Positions 8,842 to 18,180 are shown, numbered from the stretch's first letter. The stretch: DNA of 62,843 bases from Gp7-AA10 sp035636095 (GCA_035636095.1 DASPZU010000096.1:1-62843), one strand, 5' to 3'. Program-made: numbers and translations. Notes: generated by a model not told the origin, from the letters alone.

Positions 8842-10227
8842 GTGCGCAAAATCTCGCTGGCCGCTGCTCTCGGGGCGATGGTGGCCTTGCCACTCGCTGC
8901 GCAGAACACCGATATCGAGTCGGTCTCCGGACTGCAATTCAACTTCGGAAATCCCGGCGCGCGTTCACTCGGTATGGGGGGAGCGTTTCTGGGTCTGGCC
9001 GATGATGCTTCGGCAGCAGAGGCCAACCCGGCCGGCTTGACCATCCTCCGCAAACCAGAAGTCTCTCTCGAGCTCCGCGATTATCAGGAGCAGCAGATCT
9101 TTACGACCAGTGGAACCTTTCCCGATATTCAACGGACGGCATTCAAGCACTACAACCATCGGCTCACATTTGCCAGTGTCGTCATTCCGATCAGGAACTT
9201 CACGGTTGGCGCGTACTATCACGAGCCGTTGCACAATCAGGGCGCCGGAGCGGTCGTCCCGGTTCGGAACAAACTCACCGGCGCGATCGTCACGGACGTC
9301 CCCCATTTCTTCCTGCCAAAGGGTGGCACGCCCGTCAGCAAGAGCGAGTGCGAAGACATCCGCAAGCAGAAGAATGATTTCTTTGCGTGCCTGGAATACT
9401 CGATCCTTCCGTTCCTCAGCGCCCTGACCGTGCAGGAGCGAACTTTCGGTCTCGCTGCCGGCTACAAGATCGGCAAAGTCTCACTCGGCGTCACAGCCCG
9501 GCGTCAAAAGCTCAACGAGTCTGCGTTTACGTTCCGCGTCGATCCGTTCGGCAATGTTTCCAGCATCCTGATCCAAGCGACCAGCGACATCACCCAGGCG
9601 AATGAAAAGGCGAAAGATCGGAGCGACCTCACCTTCGCGGGCGGAGTCAAGTGGAGTATCAACGACAACGTCAGCGTCGGTGCGGTGTACAAGCAAGGCG
9701 CGAAATTCGTCGCGCCGACCGTGGCAGCAAACGCGGACACAAACTACCAGTTCGTCAAGCTCCCCGGCGCAGATACGACATTTCACATCCCCGACGTTTA
9801 CGGCGTTGGTGTTTCGGTGAGCCCGATTCCCGTGCTGAAGGTCAACGCGGACGCGATCAGAGTGACCTACTCAAATCTCGTTGACAATTTTGTCTCGTCG
9901 AATGACGACGTTCGCGCTCTGGGCGACGTGTACCGGGCGAACGACGTCATCGAAATCCATCTCGGCGCGGAGTATTTCTTCTTGTGGAAGGTGCCCATTG
10001 GCGTTCGCGCCGGAGTCTGGCGGGATCCGGCGCACTCCGTCGAATACCGCGGTCCGCTCAACAACTCCAGCGGCGTTGCCGAGGCCATCCTCCACCCGAA
10101 AGGGGCGGCGCAGAACCACGTTTCGATCGGCGGAGGGCTGGCCTGGCAGCGATTCCAGATCGATGCGGCTTACGATCGATCCCAGCGCTACAGCGTGGTC
10201 TCGATCTCCACGGTAGCGCGGTTCTAG
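8842..10227 (+). CDS. FadL/OmpP1/TodX-type outer-membrane channel, copy 2
   Basis: This 461-residue tandem paralogue of the preceding gene starts with GTG two bases after its stop. Both share the signal peptide style, the SLGMGGAFLGLADDASAAEANP region and a conserved CEDIRKQKNDFFAC segment with two cysteines near residue 180 that could form a disulfide in an extracellular loop. Divergence is spread along the length, which suggests an old duplication rather than recent copying. The two may form a pair with different substrate preferences. Confidence 0.8.
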   Translation: MRKISLAAALGAMVALPLAAQNTDIESVSGLQFNFGNPGARSLGMGGAFLGLADDASAAEANPAGLTILRKPEVSLELRDYQEQQIFTTSGTFPDIQRTAFKHYNHRLTFASVVIPIRNFTVGAYYHEPLHNQGAGAVVPVRNKLTGAIVTDVPHFFLPKGGTPVSKSECEDIRKQKNDFFACLEYSILPFLSALTVQERTFGLAAGYKIGKVSLGVTARRQKLNESAFTFRVDPFGNVSSILIQATSDITQANEKAKDRSDLTFAGGVKWSINDNVSVGAVYKQGAKFVAPTVAANADTNYQFVKLPGADTTFHIPDVYGVGVSVSPIPVLKVNADAIRVTYSNLVDNFVSSNDDVRALGDVYRANDVIEIHLGAEYFFLWKVPIGVRAGVWRDPAHSVEYRGPLNNSSGVAEAILHPKGAAQNHVSIGGGLAWQRFQIDAAYDRSQRYSVVSISTVARF

Positions 10228-10260
10228 CCGCTCGATCGCGGTGTTAGTGTTACCGGCGCG

Positions 10261-11373
10261 GTGGAATTCGACATCTTCTTCTCGATCTGTCAGACCGAAG
10301 TGCATGGCTACCTGCCCTCGGAGAAGGTGATGTTCGAGAACTTCTTCGAGCAGGGCGATCTGGCCGACGGCCTCGGATTCGGAACGGGCTGGGTGGCGGA
10401 AAGCCACCTGTCCACCGAAGTTCAGAAGACGAATCCGGGCGCGGTCATCCCGCATTTTGTCGGCGAGATCGGGCTGAACACCGACATCCTGCAGCTCGCG
10501 CATCGCATCTTCGCGCGCACCAAACGGATCGGCGTCGGCTCCGCAATCATGAACATCCTCTGCAATGGTGGACCGATCGCCGCCGCGGAGCGGATCAAGA
10601 CATTCCTCGCGCTGCACGGACTCGATCCGAACGAGCAGCGGACCCTGACGGTCGGTTTCGCTTCCGGACGCTTTCCCTACATCAACATTCCTTACGGCAT
10701 CGTGCCGCGCGACGCGTTCGAAGAAGCGAACTGGCCGGCAGTGAAAAACAAGATCTTCGAAGAGGCCACCGAAATTTTCCTGCGTTTGCTGAAGGGCGAG
10801 ACGCTGAACTCATCGATGATTGCGAAACGATCCATCGGAGACACACCGGTCGAGCCGCGCTGGATCTTCCCGAATCTCAAGATCATTCCGCACGACGTGC
10901 GCATGGACCTGCTGCATCTGTCCATCGGGTCCCACGATCCGCACATGCAGGTCTTCGCGAACACCATCCTTCCCGTCGGCGTTTTCAATCTGTCGATTAC
11001 GCCCGGCGACGAGATCGAGAAGACCAACCAGCGAATGGCGACCGGATATCAGGGCAGGTGGCACCGGCGTCTGATGCCGCGGACCGTTCTGGTCTTCATC
11101 AATGACGACGCGGCGCAGGCTGCCGAGGAGGCACGCGACGCGTTGAGCAACTACTGGCGCGCGCTGGAAGGAACGCTCGACCCCGAGAAGGTGCGGCGCG
11201 CAACGAACAACGCCCTGGTCGGCGACGCCAAGGCGATCGTGAAACAGGCAAAACAGCGGTTTCACCCCGAAGACCGCTTGATGCTGTGGTTCGACTTCAA
11301 TAATCATGATTCAAAAAGAGTGATGAAAAATATGGATGATTTCATGACGCGAGTTGCGCCGGCACTACAATGA
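10261..11373 (+). CDS. Luciferase-like (LLM class) flavin-dependent oxidoreductase
   Basis: The 370-residue product has the bacterial luciferase-like TIM-barrel pattern: an early FEQGDLADGLGFGTGWVAESH segment, RIGVGSAIMNIL in the core, and VGFASGRFPY before the insertion. Such enzymes use FMNH2 or F420H2 to oxygenate or reduce small molecules; no partner reductase gene is adjacent. It starts with GTG, with no Shine-Dalgarno, and a TAGTGT box ends 10 bases upstream. Its stop overlaps the next gene (ATGA). By position it would carry out an early oxidation in the putative aminoaromatic route. Confidence 0.75.
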   Translation: MEFDIFFSICQTEVHGYLPSEKVMFENFFEQGDLADGLGFGTGWVAESHLSTEVQKTNPGAVIPHFVGEIGLNTDILQLAHRIFARTKRIGVGSAIMNILCNGGPIAAAERIKTFLALHGLDPNEQRTLTVGFASGRFPYINIPYGIVPRDAFEEANWPAVKNKIFEEATEIFLRLLKGETLNSSMIAKRSIGDTPVEPRWIFPNLKIIPHDVRMDLLHLSIGSHDPHMQVFANTILPVGVFNLSITPGDEIEKTNQRMATGYQGRWHRRLMPRTVLVFINDDAAQAAEEARDALSNYWRALEGTLDPEKVRRATNNALVGDAKAIVKQAKQRFHPEDRLMLWFDFNNHDSKRVMKNMDDFMTRVAPALQ

Positions 11374-12443
11374 CATCCATGTTCGACGAATCCCGCGCCG
11401 TCAACTTCGCCCGTCCGATGCCCAATTGGCAGCCGCTGGTCGAATATCGCCGCAACGGCATCGCGGAGAACACGATTCACGGTGCGGTGTCGTGGGTGTC
11501 GGGGCGGAATGTCATCTACTCATTCGGCGGAAACGTCGAGGTCTACGGGCGCTCGATGGCCAAGCCGATCATGATGAAGGTCTTCGCCGACGAATTTCGA
11601 AGCGCGTTGAATTCGGAACAGCGGGCCATCGCGGTCGCATCGCACAACGGCGACACCGAGCACGTCAGAGTGGCGCGGTCGCTTCTGCTGCAAAGCGAGT
11701 GGGGCATGATGCAGACGCCGCTGGACGTGCCGCTGGTGCAATTCGGGCGTCAGGTGCGCCGGCCCCGCCGCTGGTATCACTGCTGCTCCGGCGAGCACGC
11801 CGCGATCCTGCGCGGCTGCAGGCTCAAAGGATGGTCCCGCATCGGCTACGTGTGGCCGCACCATCCGTTTTTTCGGGAGTATCTCGCCTACATTCGCCAC
11901 GTTCTGGGATCGGACTGGAAAGTCGGAACGATTGCCAAAGATGGCTGCGGACTGCCGACCATCAGCATGACCGTCACCGACCTGGCGCGCCTCTTCGCGA
12001 ATCTCGTCACCGAAAAAGATGAGGACTGGATCTGGAACGCGATGGTGGCACATCCCGATCTCATCGGCGGCTTCAATCGCCTCGACTCAACGATCCTCAA
12101 AGCGTGCCACGGCCACGTGATCGCGAAGGAAGGCGCCGACGGTCTCCTCGGCCTTTCCATTCAGCATCCCGAATATCCGGACGGACTGGGAGTGGTGGTC
12201 AAGATCGCGCATGGATGGAATCCTCAAGCCACCTGGTACGTCGCCCGCTACATCCTGGGAGTCCTCGGATTCGAATTTCGCAATCCGTATAAGCTGCGCC
12301 GCCAGAAACCGTTCATCGTTCCGGAAGTGATTCCGCCGAATCTTCGCGATCGCATGGCCGCCATTCAGCCGTGGGACTCGTGGGATCCCGACATCGATCG
12401 CTGGGAGTTCGAGCCGGAGGAATTCCTTGCCACGGCTCGCTAA
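11370..12443 (+). CDS. Asparaginase-II-like protein (PF06089 type) with altered active-site lysine
   Basis: This 357-residue protein carries the landmarks of the Rhizobium etli-type asparaginase II family: an SxxK serine-lysine pair (GRSMAKP, near residue 54), a CSGxH motif (CCSGEHAAIL) and DGCGLPT. In the family the second motif normally reads CSGKH, and as I recall that lysine helps bind zinc; here it is glutamate. The substrate may therefore not be asparagine. It sits between a monooxygenase and a semialdehyde dehydrogenase, where an amidase or deaminase step would fit. It overlaps the upstream gene by 4 bases and the downstream gene by 17. Confidence 0.7.
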   Translation: MTSMFDESRAVNFARPMPNWQPLVEYRRNGIAENTIHGAVSWVSGRNVIYSFGGNVEVYGRSMAKPIMMKVFADEFRSALNSEQRAIAVASHNGDTEHVRVARSLLLQSEWGMMQTPLDVPLVQFGRQVRRPRRWYHCCSGEHAAILRGCRLKGWSRIGYVWPHHPFFREYLAYIRHVLGSDWKVGTIAKDGCGLPTISMTVTDLARLFANLVTEKDEDWIWNAMVAHPDLIGGFNRLDSTILKACHGHVIAKEGADGLLGLSIQHPEYPDGLGVVVKIAHGWNPQATWYVARYILGVLGFEFRNPYKLRRQKPFIVPEVIPPNLRDRMAAIQPWDSWDPDIDRWEFEPEEFLATAR

Positions 12444-13854
12444 CTTCATCGGCGGCGAGTTCGTTGCGCCGGCCAGCGGCGCGTACATCGACGACATCAA
12501 TCCGGCCACCGCGGAGCGGATCGCGGAGATTCCGGACAGCGACGCACGCGACATCGATGGTGCGGTCGCGGCCGGACGCGCCGCGTTCCGGTCGTGGTCG
12601 AACACTCCGGCGGGCGAGCGCTCGAAGCTGCTGCTGCGGCTGGCGGACCTCATCGAGAGAAATTTCGACGAGCTGGCGCGACTCGAGAGTTGCGACAACG
12701 GAAAAGCGATCGCGCTGGCGCGGCAGCTCGACATTCCGCGTGCCATCCAGAATTTTCGGTTCTTCGCGACGGCGATCCTCCATCAGACCTCCGACGCGCA
12801 CATCACCGACGCCACCGCGCTGAACTACACGCTGCGGCAGCCGCTGGGCGTGGTGGGGCTGATCTCGCCGTGGAATCTGCCGCTTTACCTTTTGTCGTGG
12901 AAAATCGCGCCCGCGATCGCGGTCGGAAACACCTGCGTGGCGAAACCTTCCGAGATGACACCGCTGACCGCGAACCGGCTGGCGGAGTTGTCGCTCGGCG
13001 CGGGCATTCCGGCGGGCGTGATCAACATCGTGCACGGCCTCGGCAACAAGGCCGGCCGGGCGCTGACATCGCACGACGGCGTCGCGGCGATTTCGTTCAC
13101 CGGCGGAACGGTGACCGGCGCTGCGGTCGCTGCCAATGCCGCCCCGCGCTTCAAAAAGATCTCGCTGGAGCTCGGCGGAAAGAATCCGACCATCATTTTC
13201 GCGGATGCAGATCTGGACCAAGCGATTCCAACTTCGCTGCGCGCGGCATTCTGGAATCAGGGTGAGATCTGCCTTTGCGGATCGCGAGTATTCGCGCAGC
13301 GTGCCGTTTACGAGAAGGTCGTTGACGGCTTTTTGCACGGAGCAAAGGGCCTTCGCATCGGCGATCCGCTCGATGACCAGACCCAGATCGGTGCCCTGAT
13401 CAGCGACGCGCACCTCGAAAAGGTCCTCGGCTACATTGAGCTCGCGAAGAAAGAGGGGGGCACCATCGTCACCGGCGGTCGCCGCGTCGATCGCCCCGGC
13501 TATTTCGTCGAGCCAACCGTGATCACGGGACTCGGATGCGAATGTCAGGTGCTGCAGGAGGAGATCTTCGGTCCTGTCGCGACCATCACCCCCTTCGACG
13601 ACGAGGCCGAGGCGATCGCGTTCGCGAATTCAACGCGATACGGATTGGCGTCGAGTGTGTGGACGCGAGATCTGCAGCGCGCGCATCGCGTCGCGGCGGC
13701 CATCGACAGCGGCACGGTGTGGATCAACTGCTGGCTGCTGCGCGACCTGCGGGTGCCCTTCGGCGGTATGAAAGAGAGCGGCGTGGGACGCGAAGGGGGC
13801 TTCGATTCGCTACAATTCTTCACTGAAGCGAAAAACGTCTGCGTAAAACTGTAG
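12427..13854 (+). CDS. Aldehyde dehydrogenase, 2-aminomuconate/2-hydroxymuconate semialdehyde type
   Basis: The 475-residue NAD-dependent dehydrogenase has LELGGKNP with its general-base glutamate and a catalytic cysteine in NQGEICLCGSR. That last motif is typical of ALDH8A1/AmnC enzymes, which oxidise 2-aminomuconate 6-semialdehyde, and of 2-hydroxymuconate semialdehyde dehydrogenases. Translation begins at TTG 12427, supported by GGAGG six bases upstream and by the first residues PRLANFIGGEFV. The gene overlaps the asparaginase-like gene by 17 bases and is followed by the ring-cleavage dioxygenase, matching ring cleavage followed by semialdehyde oxidation. Confidence 0.85.
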   Translation: MPRLANFIGGEFVAPASGAYIDDINPATAERIAEIPDSDARDIDGAVAAGRAAFRSWSNTPAGERSKLLLRLADLIERNFDELARLESCDNGKAIALARQLDIPRAIQNFRFFATAILHQTSDAHITDATALNYTLRQPLGVVGLISPWNLPLYLLSWKIAPAIAVGNTCVAKPSEMTPLTANRLAELSLGAGIPAGVINIVHGLGNKAGRALTSHDGVAAISFTGGTVTGAAVAANAAPRFKKISLELGGKNPTIIFADADLDQAIPTSLRAAFWNQGEICLCGSRVFAQRAVYEKVVDGFLHGAKGLRIGDPLDDQTQIGALISDAHLEKVLGYIELAKKEGGTIVTGGRRVDRPGYFVEPTVITGLGCECQVLQEEIFGPVATITPFDDEAEAIAFANSTRYGLASSVWTRDLQRAHRVAAAIDSGTVWINCWLLRDLRVPFGGMKESGVGREGGFDSLQFFTEAKNVCVKL

Positions 13855-13860
13855 CCAGAT

Positions 13861-13887
13861 GTCATTCCGAGCGTAGCGAGGAATGAC
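13861..13887 (+). repeat. Short palindrome GTCATTCC-N11-GGAATGAC
   Basis: Perfect 8-base arms (13861-13868 and 13880-13887) surround an 11-base loop that is itself partly self-complementary. The sequence matches the common GTCATTCCGAGCG...GAGGAAT repetitive palindrome and lies between the dehydrogenase and dioxygenase genes. Confidence 0.8.
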
Positions 13888-13900
13888 AAGAACGTAAGCT

Positions 13901-14815
13901 ATGGCCAAAGGCGAAATCGTCGGCGGCGTCCTCGCCCCCCACCCGCCCCACATCGTGTACGGCGAGAATCACTGGCGCAACGAGCCGCGCTCGGAGTGCG
14001 GATGGGAAGTGCTGCGATGGGGCTACCAGCGCGCGCGAAAGCACTTCCTCGCGAAGAAACCCGACGTCCTGCTGGTGCACTCGCCGCACTGGCAAACCGT
14101 GATCGGCCATCACTTCCTGGGCATGCCCGAGTTTCACGGGCTGTCGGTCGATCCGATCTTCCCGAATCTGTTTCGGTTCAAGTACGACATCAAAGTCGAC
14201 GTGGAATTGGCGGAGATGATCGCCGAGGAAGGGCGGGCGGACGGGTTGATCACGAAAATGATGCGCAACCCCGATTTCCGTGTCGATTACGGGACGATCG
14301 TGTCATGCCACATGATGAATCCGGAGTGGGACATTCCGATCGTAGGCATTTCCAGCAATAATTCTCCTTACTATTTTTCCAATGAGATGGGCCAGGCGCA
14401 GATGATCAAGCTCGGCCAGGCGACGCGCCGCGCCATCGAGAAGAGCGGACGCCGTGCGGTGCTGTTGGCGTCTAACACGCTGTCGCATCGGCACTTCACG
14501 ACCGAGCCGGAGATTCCCGAGGACATGTCGCGCGAACACGTGTACGAGCATCATGGCTACTTGTGGGACATGAAAGTGCTCGACATGATGCGCAAAGGAC
14601 GTACGCGCGAGCTGGTCGCGATCCTTCCCGAATTCATGGACATGGCGCTGAGTGAAGTGAAAGCGGGCGGACTGGCGTGGATGCTCTCGGCGCTCAACTT
14701 CCCCGACTACCCCGGCGAGGTCTACGGCTACTGGACCGTGATCGGAACCGGCAATGCGGTCGTCGGTTGGGATCCCCAGCTCAAGGCGGCAGCCACAACG
14801 CAGGGAGTTGCATGA
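13901..14815 (+). CDS. Class III extradiol ring-cleavage dioxygenase, 2-aminophenol 1,6-dioxygenase (AmnB) like
   Basis: The 304-residue protein belongs to the LigB/AmnB superfamily of Fe(II) dioxygenases that open catechol or aminophenol rings. HPPH (residues 14-17) and HSPHW (60-64) hold the expected metal-binding histidines. The N-terminus (IVGGVLAPHPPH...NEPRSE) resembles the catalytic subunit of 2-aminophenol 1,6-dioxygenase. With the adjacent aminomuconate-semialdehyde-type dehydrogenase this suggests cleavage of an aminated phenol, although protocatechuate-type substrates cannot be excluded. No second AmnA subunit is visible, so it may act as a homomer. Its stop overlaps the next gene by ATGA. 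Confidence 0.8.
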   Translation: MAKGEIVGGVLAPHPPHIVYGENHWRNEPRSECGWEVLRWGYQRARKHFLAKKPDVLLVHSPHWQTVIGHHFLGMPEFHGLSVDPIFPNLFRFKYDIKVDVELAEMIAEEGRADGLITKMMRNPDFRVDYGTIVSCHMMNPEWDIPIVGISSNNSPYYFSNEMGQAQMIKLGQATRRAIEKSGRRAVLLASNTLSHRHFTTEPEIPEDMSREHVYEHHGYLWDMKVLDMMRKGRTRELVAILPEFMDMALSEVKAGGLAWMLSALNFPDYPGEVYGYWTVIGTGNAVVGWDPQLKAAATTQGVA

Positions 14816-15279
14816 TCGCCGTCGCGGCTCTTCTCTTCGCGACTGCCTTTCCATCGACGAGCAAGACCTCGTGGATGCGGCCCGAATCGTTCCATCTCGC
14901 CATCGGAATGCAACGCGAGGAGACTGTGAAACTGCTCGAAGACCGTGGCTGGAAGATGAAACAGGGTGACGACGACAATCATCTGGTCATCGACTACGAC
15001 GACGACAAGGCCGTGACATTGGAGTTCAACCGCGACCGGCTCCGATCGATTCGCTTCGAGCTTTACCTCTTCCTGCCCGACGCCAAAACGGCGTTCAACG
15101 AAGAGAAGGCCTTCCTGCGGGAGTCATTTGGCGCACCGAAGAAGATGAAATCGAAGTCGGTGTTGCTCTACGACTCGATGCTGCCGAACGTCATGGTGGT
15201 CGTGCGCGCCGATCCCAAATCCGAAAACGGCCAGAAGGGACTTGGGATCCTGGTGGTGCGCTACTACGATCCGCGTTAG
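14812..15279 (+). CDS. Secreted hypothetical protein
   Basis: The 155-residue product is not recognised. An N-terminal hydrophobic stretch (AVAALLFATAFP) looks like a signal peptide. The mature part is charged, mixed alpha/beta and without cysteines; it holds repeated acidic runs (DDDNHLVIDYDDDKAV). The ATG at 14812 overlaps the dioxygenase stop (ATGA), so it is co-transcribed with the catabolic genes. Its stop overlaps the stop of the convergent BNR gene. Confidence 0.6.
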   Translation: MIAVAALLFATAFPSTSKTSWMRPESFHLAIGMQREETVKLLEDRGWKMKQGDDDNHLVIDYDDDKAVTLEFNRDRLRSIRFELYLFLPDAKTAFNEEKAFLRESFGAPKKMKSKSVLLYDSMLPNVMVVVRADPKSENGQKGLGILVVRYYDPR

Positions 15280-17192
15280 CGCTGCTCGTTGCCGGCGCCG
15301 CCGCCGACGACCTCAGCCGACTTCTTGGCCTCCCGGGGTCGCGCAACGCCTTCGTACACGAACAGCCCCTCGCGAAGCGTGCCGAAGTAGAGGCGATTGG
15401 AATCGAACGGATCGATTGCGACCGAAGTGACTTCCGCCGTTCGCGACGGAAGCGGCAGTGCGTTCCACGAAGTCTCGCGCGCGGAGCCGACCAGAATGTC
15501 GCGTTGCTGCCGAGAGGTGAGGAAGAGCGCGTCGTTTGTTCCAAATACCGATGCGAACTGAGCATCGGGCGCTTCCGCCTCGTGCCAGATGCGGTCGACA
15601 TCGACGCGGCCCGCCTTTACGCCTTGCGAGCCGGCGATGAAGATGAGTTGCGAGCCCTCGACGTTGCGGACGGCAATGGTGCGCCCCCTGGCCGGTGAAT
15701 CGGCGATCGGTTGCCATAGTTCGCCGTCGAAGACCATCACTCCGTTGGCGGTGAGGGCAAACAGCGCTTTCTTGTCCCCGAGAGTCCCAATGGTGAGGTC
15801 GACAGCGCGATCGGCGGAATCGGCGAGGCGATACCAGCTCTTGCCGCTGTTGCGGGTGGTGTAGACGCCATCGGAAGTCGCGGCGAAGAATCGCACGCGA
15901 TTGAACCGGACCACGCGATCGACGCGGATCGGCGCGTACGCCGGCTCACCCTGCGTCCAATCGGATCCGTCGTTGCTCCAGAAGAAACCCTTCTCGCTTC
16001 CTGCGACAAATTTCACATCGGCATCGTTGCTCACCACCAACGACAACACCGAGGGCATTTTCGTGTCATTGAGTTTCTTCCATGACTCCCCGGCGTCCGA
16101 TGATTCGTAGATCCCGCTCGAGACGCCACCGAACGCCACAGCGGCGTAGACATGATTCGACGCTCCCGGATCGGCGGCCACCGATGTCACGGTCAGATTT
16201 CGCAGGCCCTGACACGAGCGTGTGAACGTCTTGCCGTAGTCGTCGGAGACGTAGACGCCGTCGCTTTCGACGCCGAGGATGATGCGGCCCGGGCGCTGCG
16301 GATGGAGGGCGATCGTGTTGATGACCCATTCCTCGTCAGAAACGACGTACCACGTTTTTCCTGCATCATCGGAGCGATAGAGGCCGGCCACCGTGCCGGC
16401 AAAGAGCGCGTCGCGATCGCACGGATCGAGCTCGACGTCGTGGACGCGGCGATTATTGAACCCGTCACGGAAACGTGTCCAATTATCACCACTATTTTTC
16501 GTGTTATATACCCACCCGCAGGTCGCGACCCACATGTTGTCCGGGTTTTCGGGATCGAACGTGATCGAGAACATGTCGGTGTCGAGCACCATGCCGCTGT
16601 TGATGAGCGTCCACGACTTGCCGCCGTCGTTGCTGCGGTAGCCCTGGCGCCACGTGCCGACGAACAGACGATCGCGCGTGCGCGGATCGATGGCCACCGA
16701 CTCGACATTCTCCTGATCCGAAATCTTTTCCCAATGGCAGCCCGCGTCGGTACTTCGGTAAACGCCCGTCAGGCCGCCGATGATGACGTAATCGGCATCA
16801 TGCGGATCGACGGCGATGGCGCGGACGGAGAAATCTTCCAGGCCAGCGTCGCGCCGGCTCCATGATTTGCCGTCGTTGTCCGAAACCGCGATCACTCCCC
16901 CGCCCCACAACCCCCAACACGCCGCCCACAACCGCCCGTTGCGATCGAGCACCAGGCTGTCGACGACATAGCCGGGGAAGGGCACGCTGTAGCGCGGGTT
17001 CCGCCACGACTTGCCCGCGTCGTTCGAAACGTAGACCTCCCCGCCGCTGGTACCGAGAAAGAGGGTGTCCGGATTGGCGGGATCGATGATCAGCGCGCGG
17101 ACGTCGGCGCCGTACAGCGCCGCCCGCCGCCACTGTCCGAAGACGGGGGCCGCCAAAGCGAGCATGGCGAGACAAGCGAGGACTTTACGCAT
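15276..17192 (-). CDS. Secreted BNR/sortilin-like beta-propeller repeat protein
   Basis: The 638-residue protein has a signal peptide (MRKVLACLAMLALAAPVFGQ) and repeated blades with the Asp-box style S-N-D-A-G-K-S-W (for example YVSNDAGKSW, YRSTDAGCHW, YRSNDGGKSW, YESSDAGESW). It resembles the VPS10/sortilin and photosystem assembly (Ycf48) propellers. The role is unknown: such proteins bind ligands or polysaccharides and are often mislabelled glycosyl hydrolases. It converges with the preceding hypothetical gene and is divergent from galU. Confidence 0.78.
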   Translation of the reverse strand: MRKVLACLAMLALAAPVFGQWRRAALYGADVRALIIDPANPDTLFLGTSGGEVYVSNDAGKSWRNPRYSVPFPGYVVDSLVLDRNGRLWAACWGLWGGGVIAVSDNDGKSWSRRDAGLEDFSVRAIAVDPHDADYVIIGGLTGVYRSTDAGCHWEKISDQENVESVAIDPRTRDRLFVGTWRQGYRSNDGGKSWTLINSGMVLDTDMFSITFDPENPDNMWVATCGWVYNTKNSGDNWTRFRDGFNNRRVHDVELDPCDRDALFAGTVAGLYRSDDAGKTWYVVSDEEWVINTIALHPQRPGRIILGVESDGVYVSDDYGKTFTRSCQGLRNLTVTSVAADPGASNHVYAAVAFGGVSSGIYESSDAGESWKKLNDTKMPSVLSLVVSNDADVKFVAGSEKGFFWSNDGSDWTQGEPAYAPIRVDRVVRFNRVRFFAATSDGVYTTRNSGKSWYRLADSADRAVDLTIGTLGDKKALFALTANGVMVFDGELWQPIADSPARGRTIAVRNVEGSQLIFIAGSQGVKAGRVDVDRIWHEAEAPDAQFASVFGTNDALFLTSRQQRDILVGSARETSWNALPLPSRTAEVTSVAIDPFDSNRLYFGTLREGLFVYEGVARPREAKKSAEVVGGGAGNEQR

Positions 17193-17244
17193 CGCGTTCT
17201 ACAAGGATCGGCCGAAAGCAACTTTGCAGCCAATCGACTACTGT

Positions 17245-17250
17245 TATCCT
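17245..17250 (+). promoter_or_regulatory. Leaderless-type -10 box for galU
   Basis: TATCCT ends nine bases before the galU ATG, and there is no Shine-Dalgarno between them. The match to TATAAT is partial, so this is weaker than the proS, glyQ and polA boxes. Confidence 0.4.
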
Positions 17251-17259
17251 ACCCGAACG

Positions 17260-18180
17260 ATGCCCCTTCTCCGTACTTGCGTCTTTCCGTGTGCCGGTTT
17301 CGGCACTCGCTTCTTCCCGGCCACCAAGGTCATTCCGAAGGAGATGCTCCCCCTGGTCGATAAGCCGATCCTGCAGTATGGGATCGAGGAGGCCCGCGAC
17401 TCCGGCTTCGACAAGCTGGTGATCGTGACCTCGAAGGGGAAGGACTCGATCCTGGACCATTTCGACGACACAGCCGAGCTGGAGCGGTCGCTCCGCGAGC
17501 GGCAGAAACTCGATCTTCTGGCAGAAGTCGAGGCGGTATCGCGGATGGTCGATCTCATCTCCGTCCGGCAGAAGGAAGCCCTGGGGCTGGGGCACGCAGT
17601 TCTGGTCTCGTCCGATGCCGTGGGCGGCGAGCCATTCGCGGTCGTGCTGCCGGATGACGTCATCCTCGCTGATGAGCCATGCCTCCGCCAGATGCGGCGC
17701 GTCTTCGAGGAGACCGGACGTCCGGTCGTGGCGTTGATGGAAGTTTCGCCTGAAGAGACGTCGCGATACGGAATCGTGGCTGGAACGAGTGCCGGCGGAA
17801 GGCGATTTCAAATCACCGACATGGTCGAGAAGCCGAAGACGAAGCCGCCGTCGAAATACGCAATCATCGGACGCTACATCCTGCCCCCCGAGATTTTTCC
17901 GATCCTCCGGAAAACGGGGCGCGGCGCGGGGGGAGAGATTCAACTCACCGACGCGCTGCGGCAACTGGTGCAGCAGGGAGACTTCTACGGTTACGTTTTC
18001 GACGGGCGCCGATACGACGCCGGTGAGAAAATCGGATACCTGAAGGCGACTGTCGACTATGCGCTGCGGCATCCGGCGCTGGCGGCCGAATTCCGCGCGT
18101 ACCTGAAGAGCGTTTTCGACGATGGAAAAGCGACTCGAGCTCCTCGATCTGCCCCCCGACGTGCGTCAGCTCGTCGCTGA
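17260..18180 (+). CDS. galU: UTP--glucose-1-phosphate uridylyltransferase
   Basis: This 306-residue enzyme makes UDP-glucose from UTP and glucose-1-phosphate for envelope polysaccharides. The nucleotide-binding PCAGFGTRFFPATK loop at the N-terminus and the later GAGGEIQLTDAL motif are diagnostic. The ATG at 17260 starts the conserved N-terminus; the frame is open further upstream but that part has no similarity to GalU. The last 18 residues are Arg/Ala-rich, unlike GalU, and are encoded by DNA that also holds the start of the antitoxin gene. Confidence 0.93.
   Translation: MPLLRTCVFPCAGFGTRFFPATKVIPKEMLPLVDKPILQYGIEEARDSGFDKLVIVTSKGKDSILDHFDDTAELERSLRERQKLDLLAEVEAVSRMVDLISVRQKEALGLGHAVLVSSDAVGGEPFAVVLPDDVILADEPCLRQMRRVFEETGRPVVALMEVSPEETSRYGIVAGTSAGGRRFQITDMVEKPKTKPPSKYAIIGRYILPPEIFPILRKTGRGAGGEIQLTDALRQLVQQGDFYGYVFDGRRYDAGEKIGYLKATVDYALRHPALAAEFRAYLKSVFDDGKATRAPRSAPRRASARR

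Noticed and set aside
11360..11379. TACAAT as a leaderless promoter for the asparaginase-like gene
   Set aside because: It coincides with the last codons and stop of the upstream gene and an ATGA overlap, so translational coupling explains the start better.
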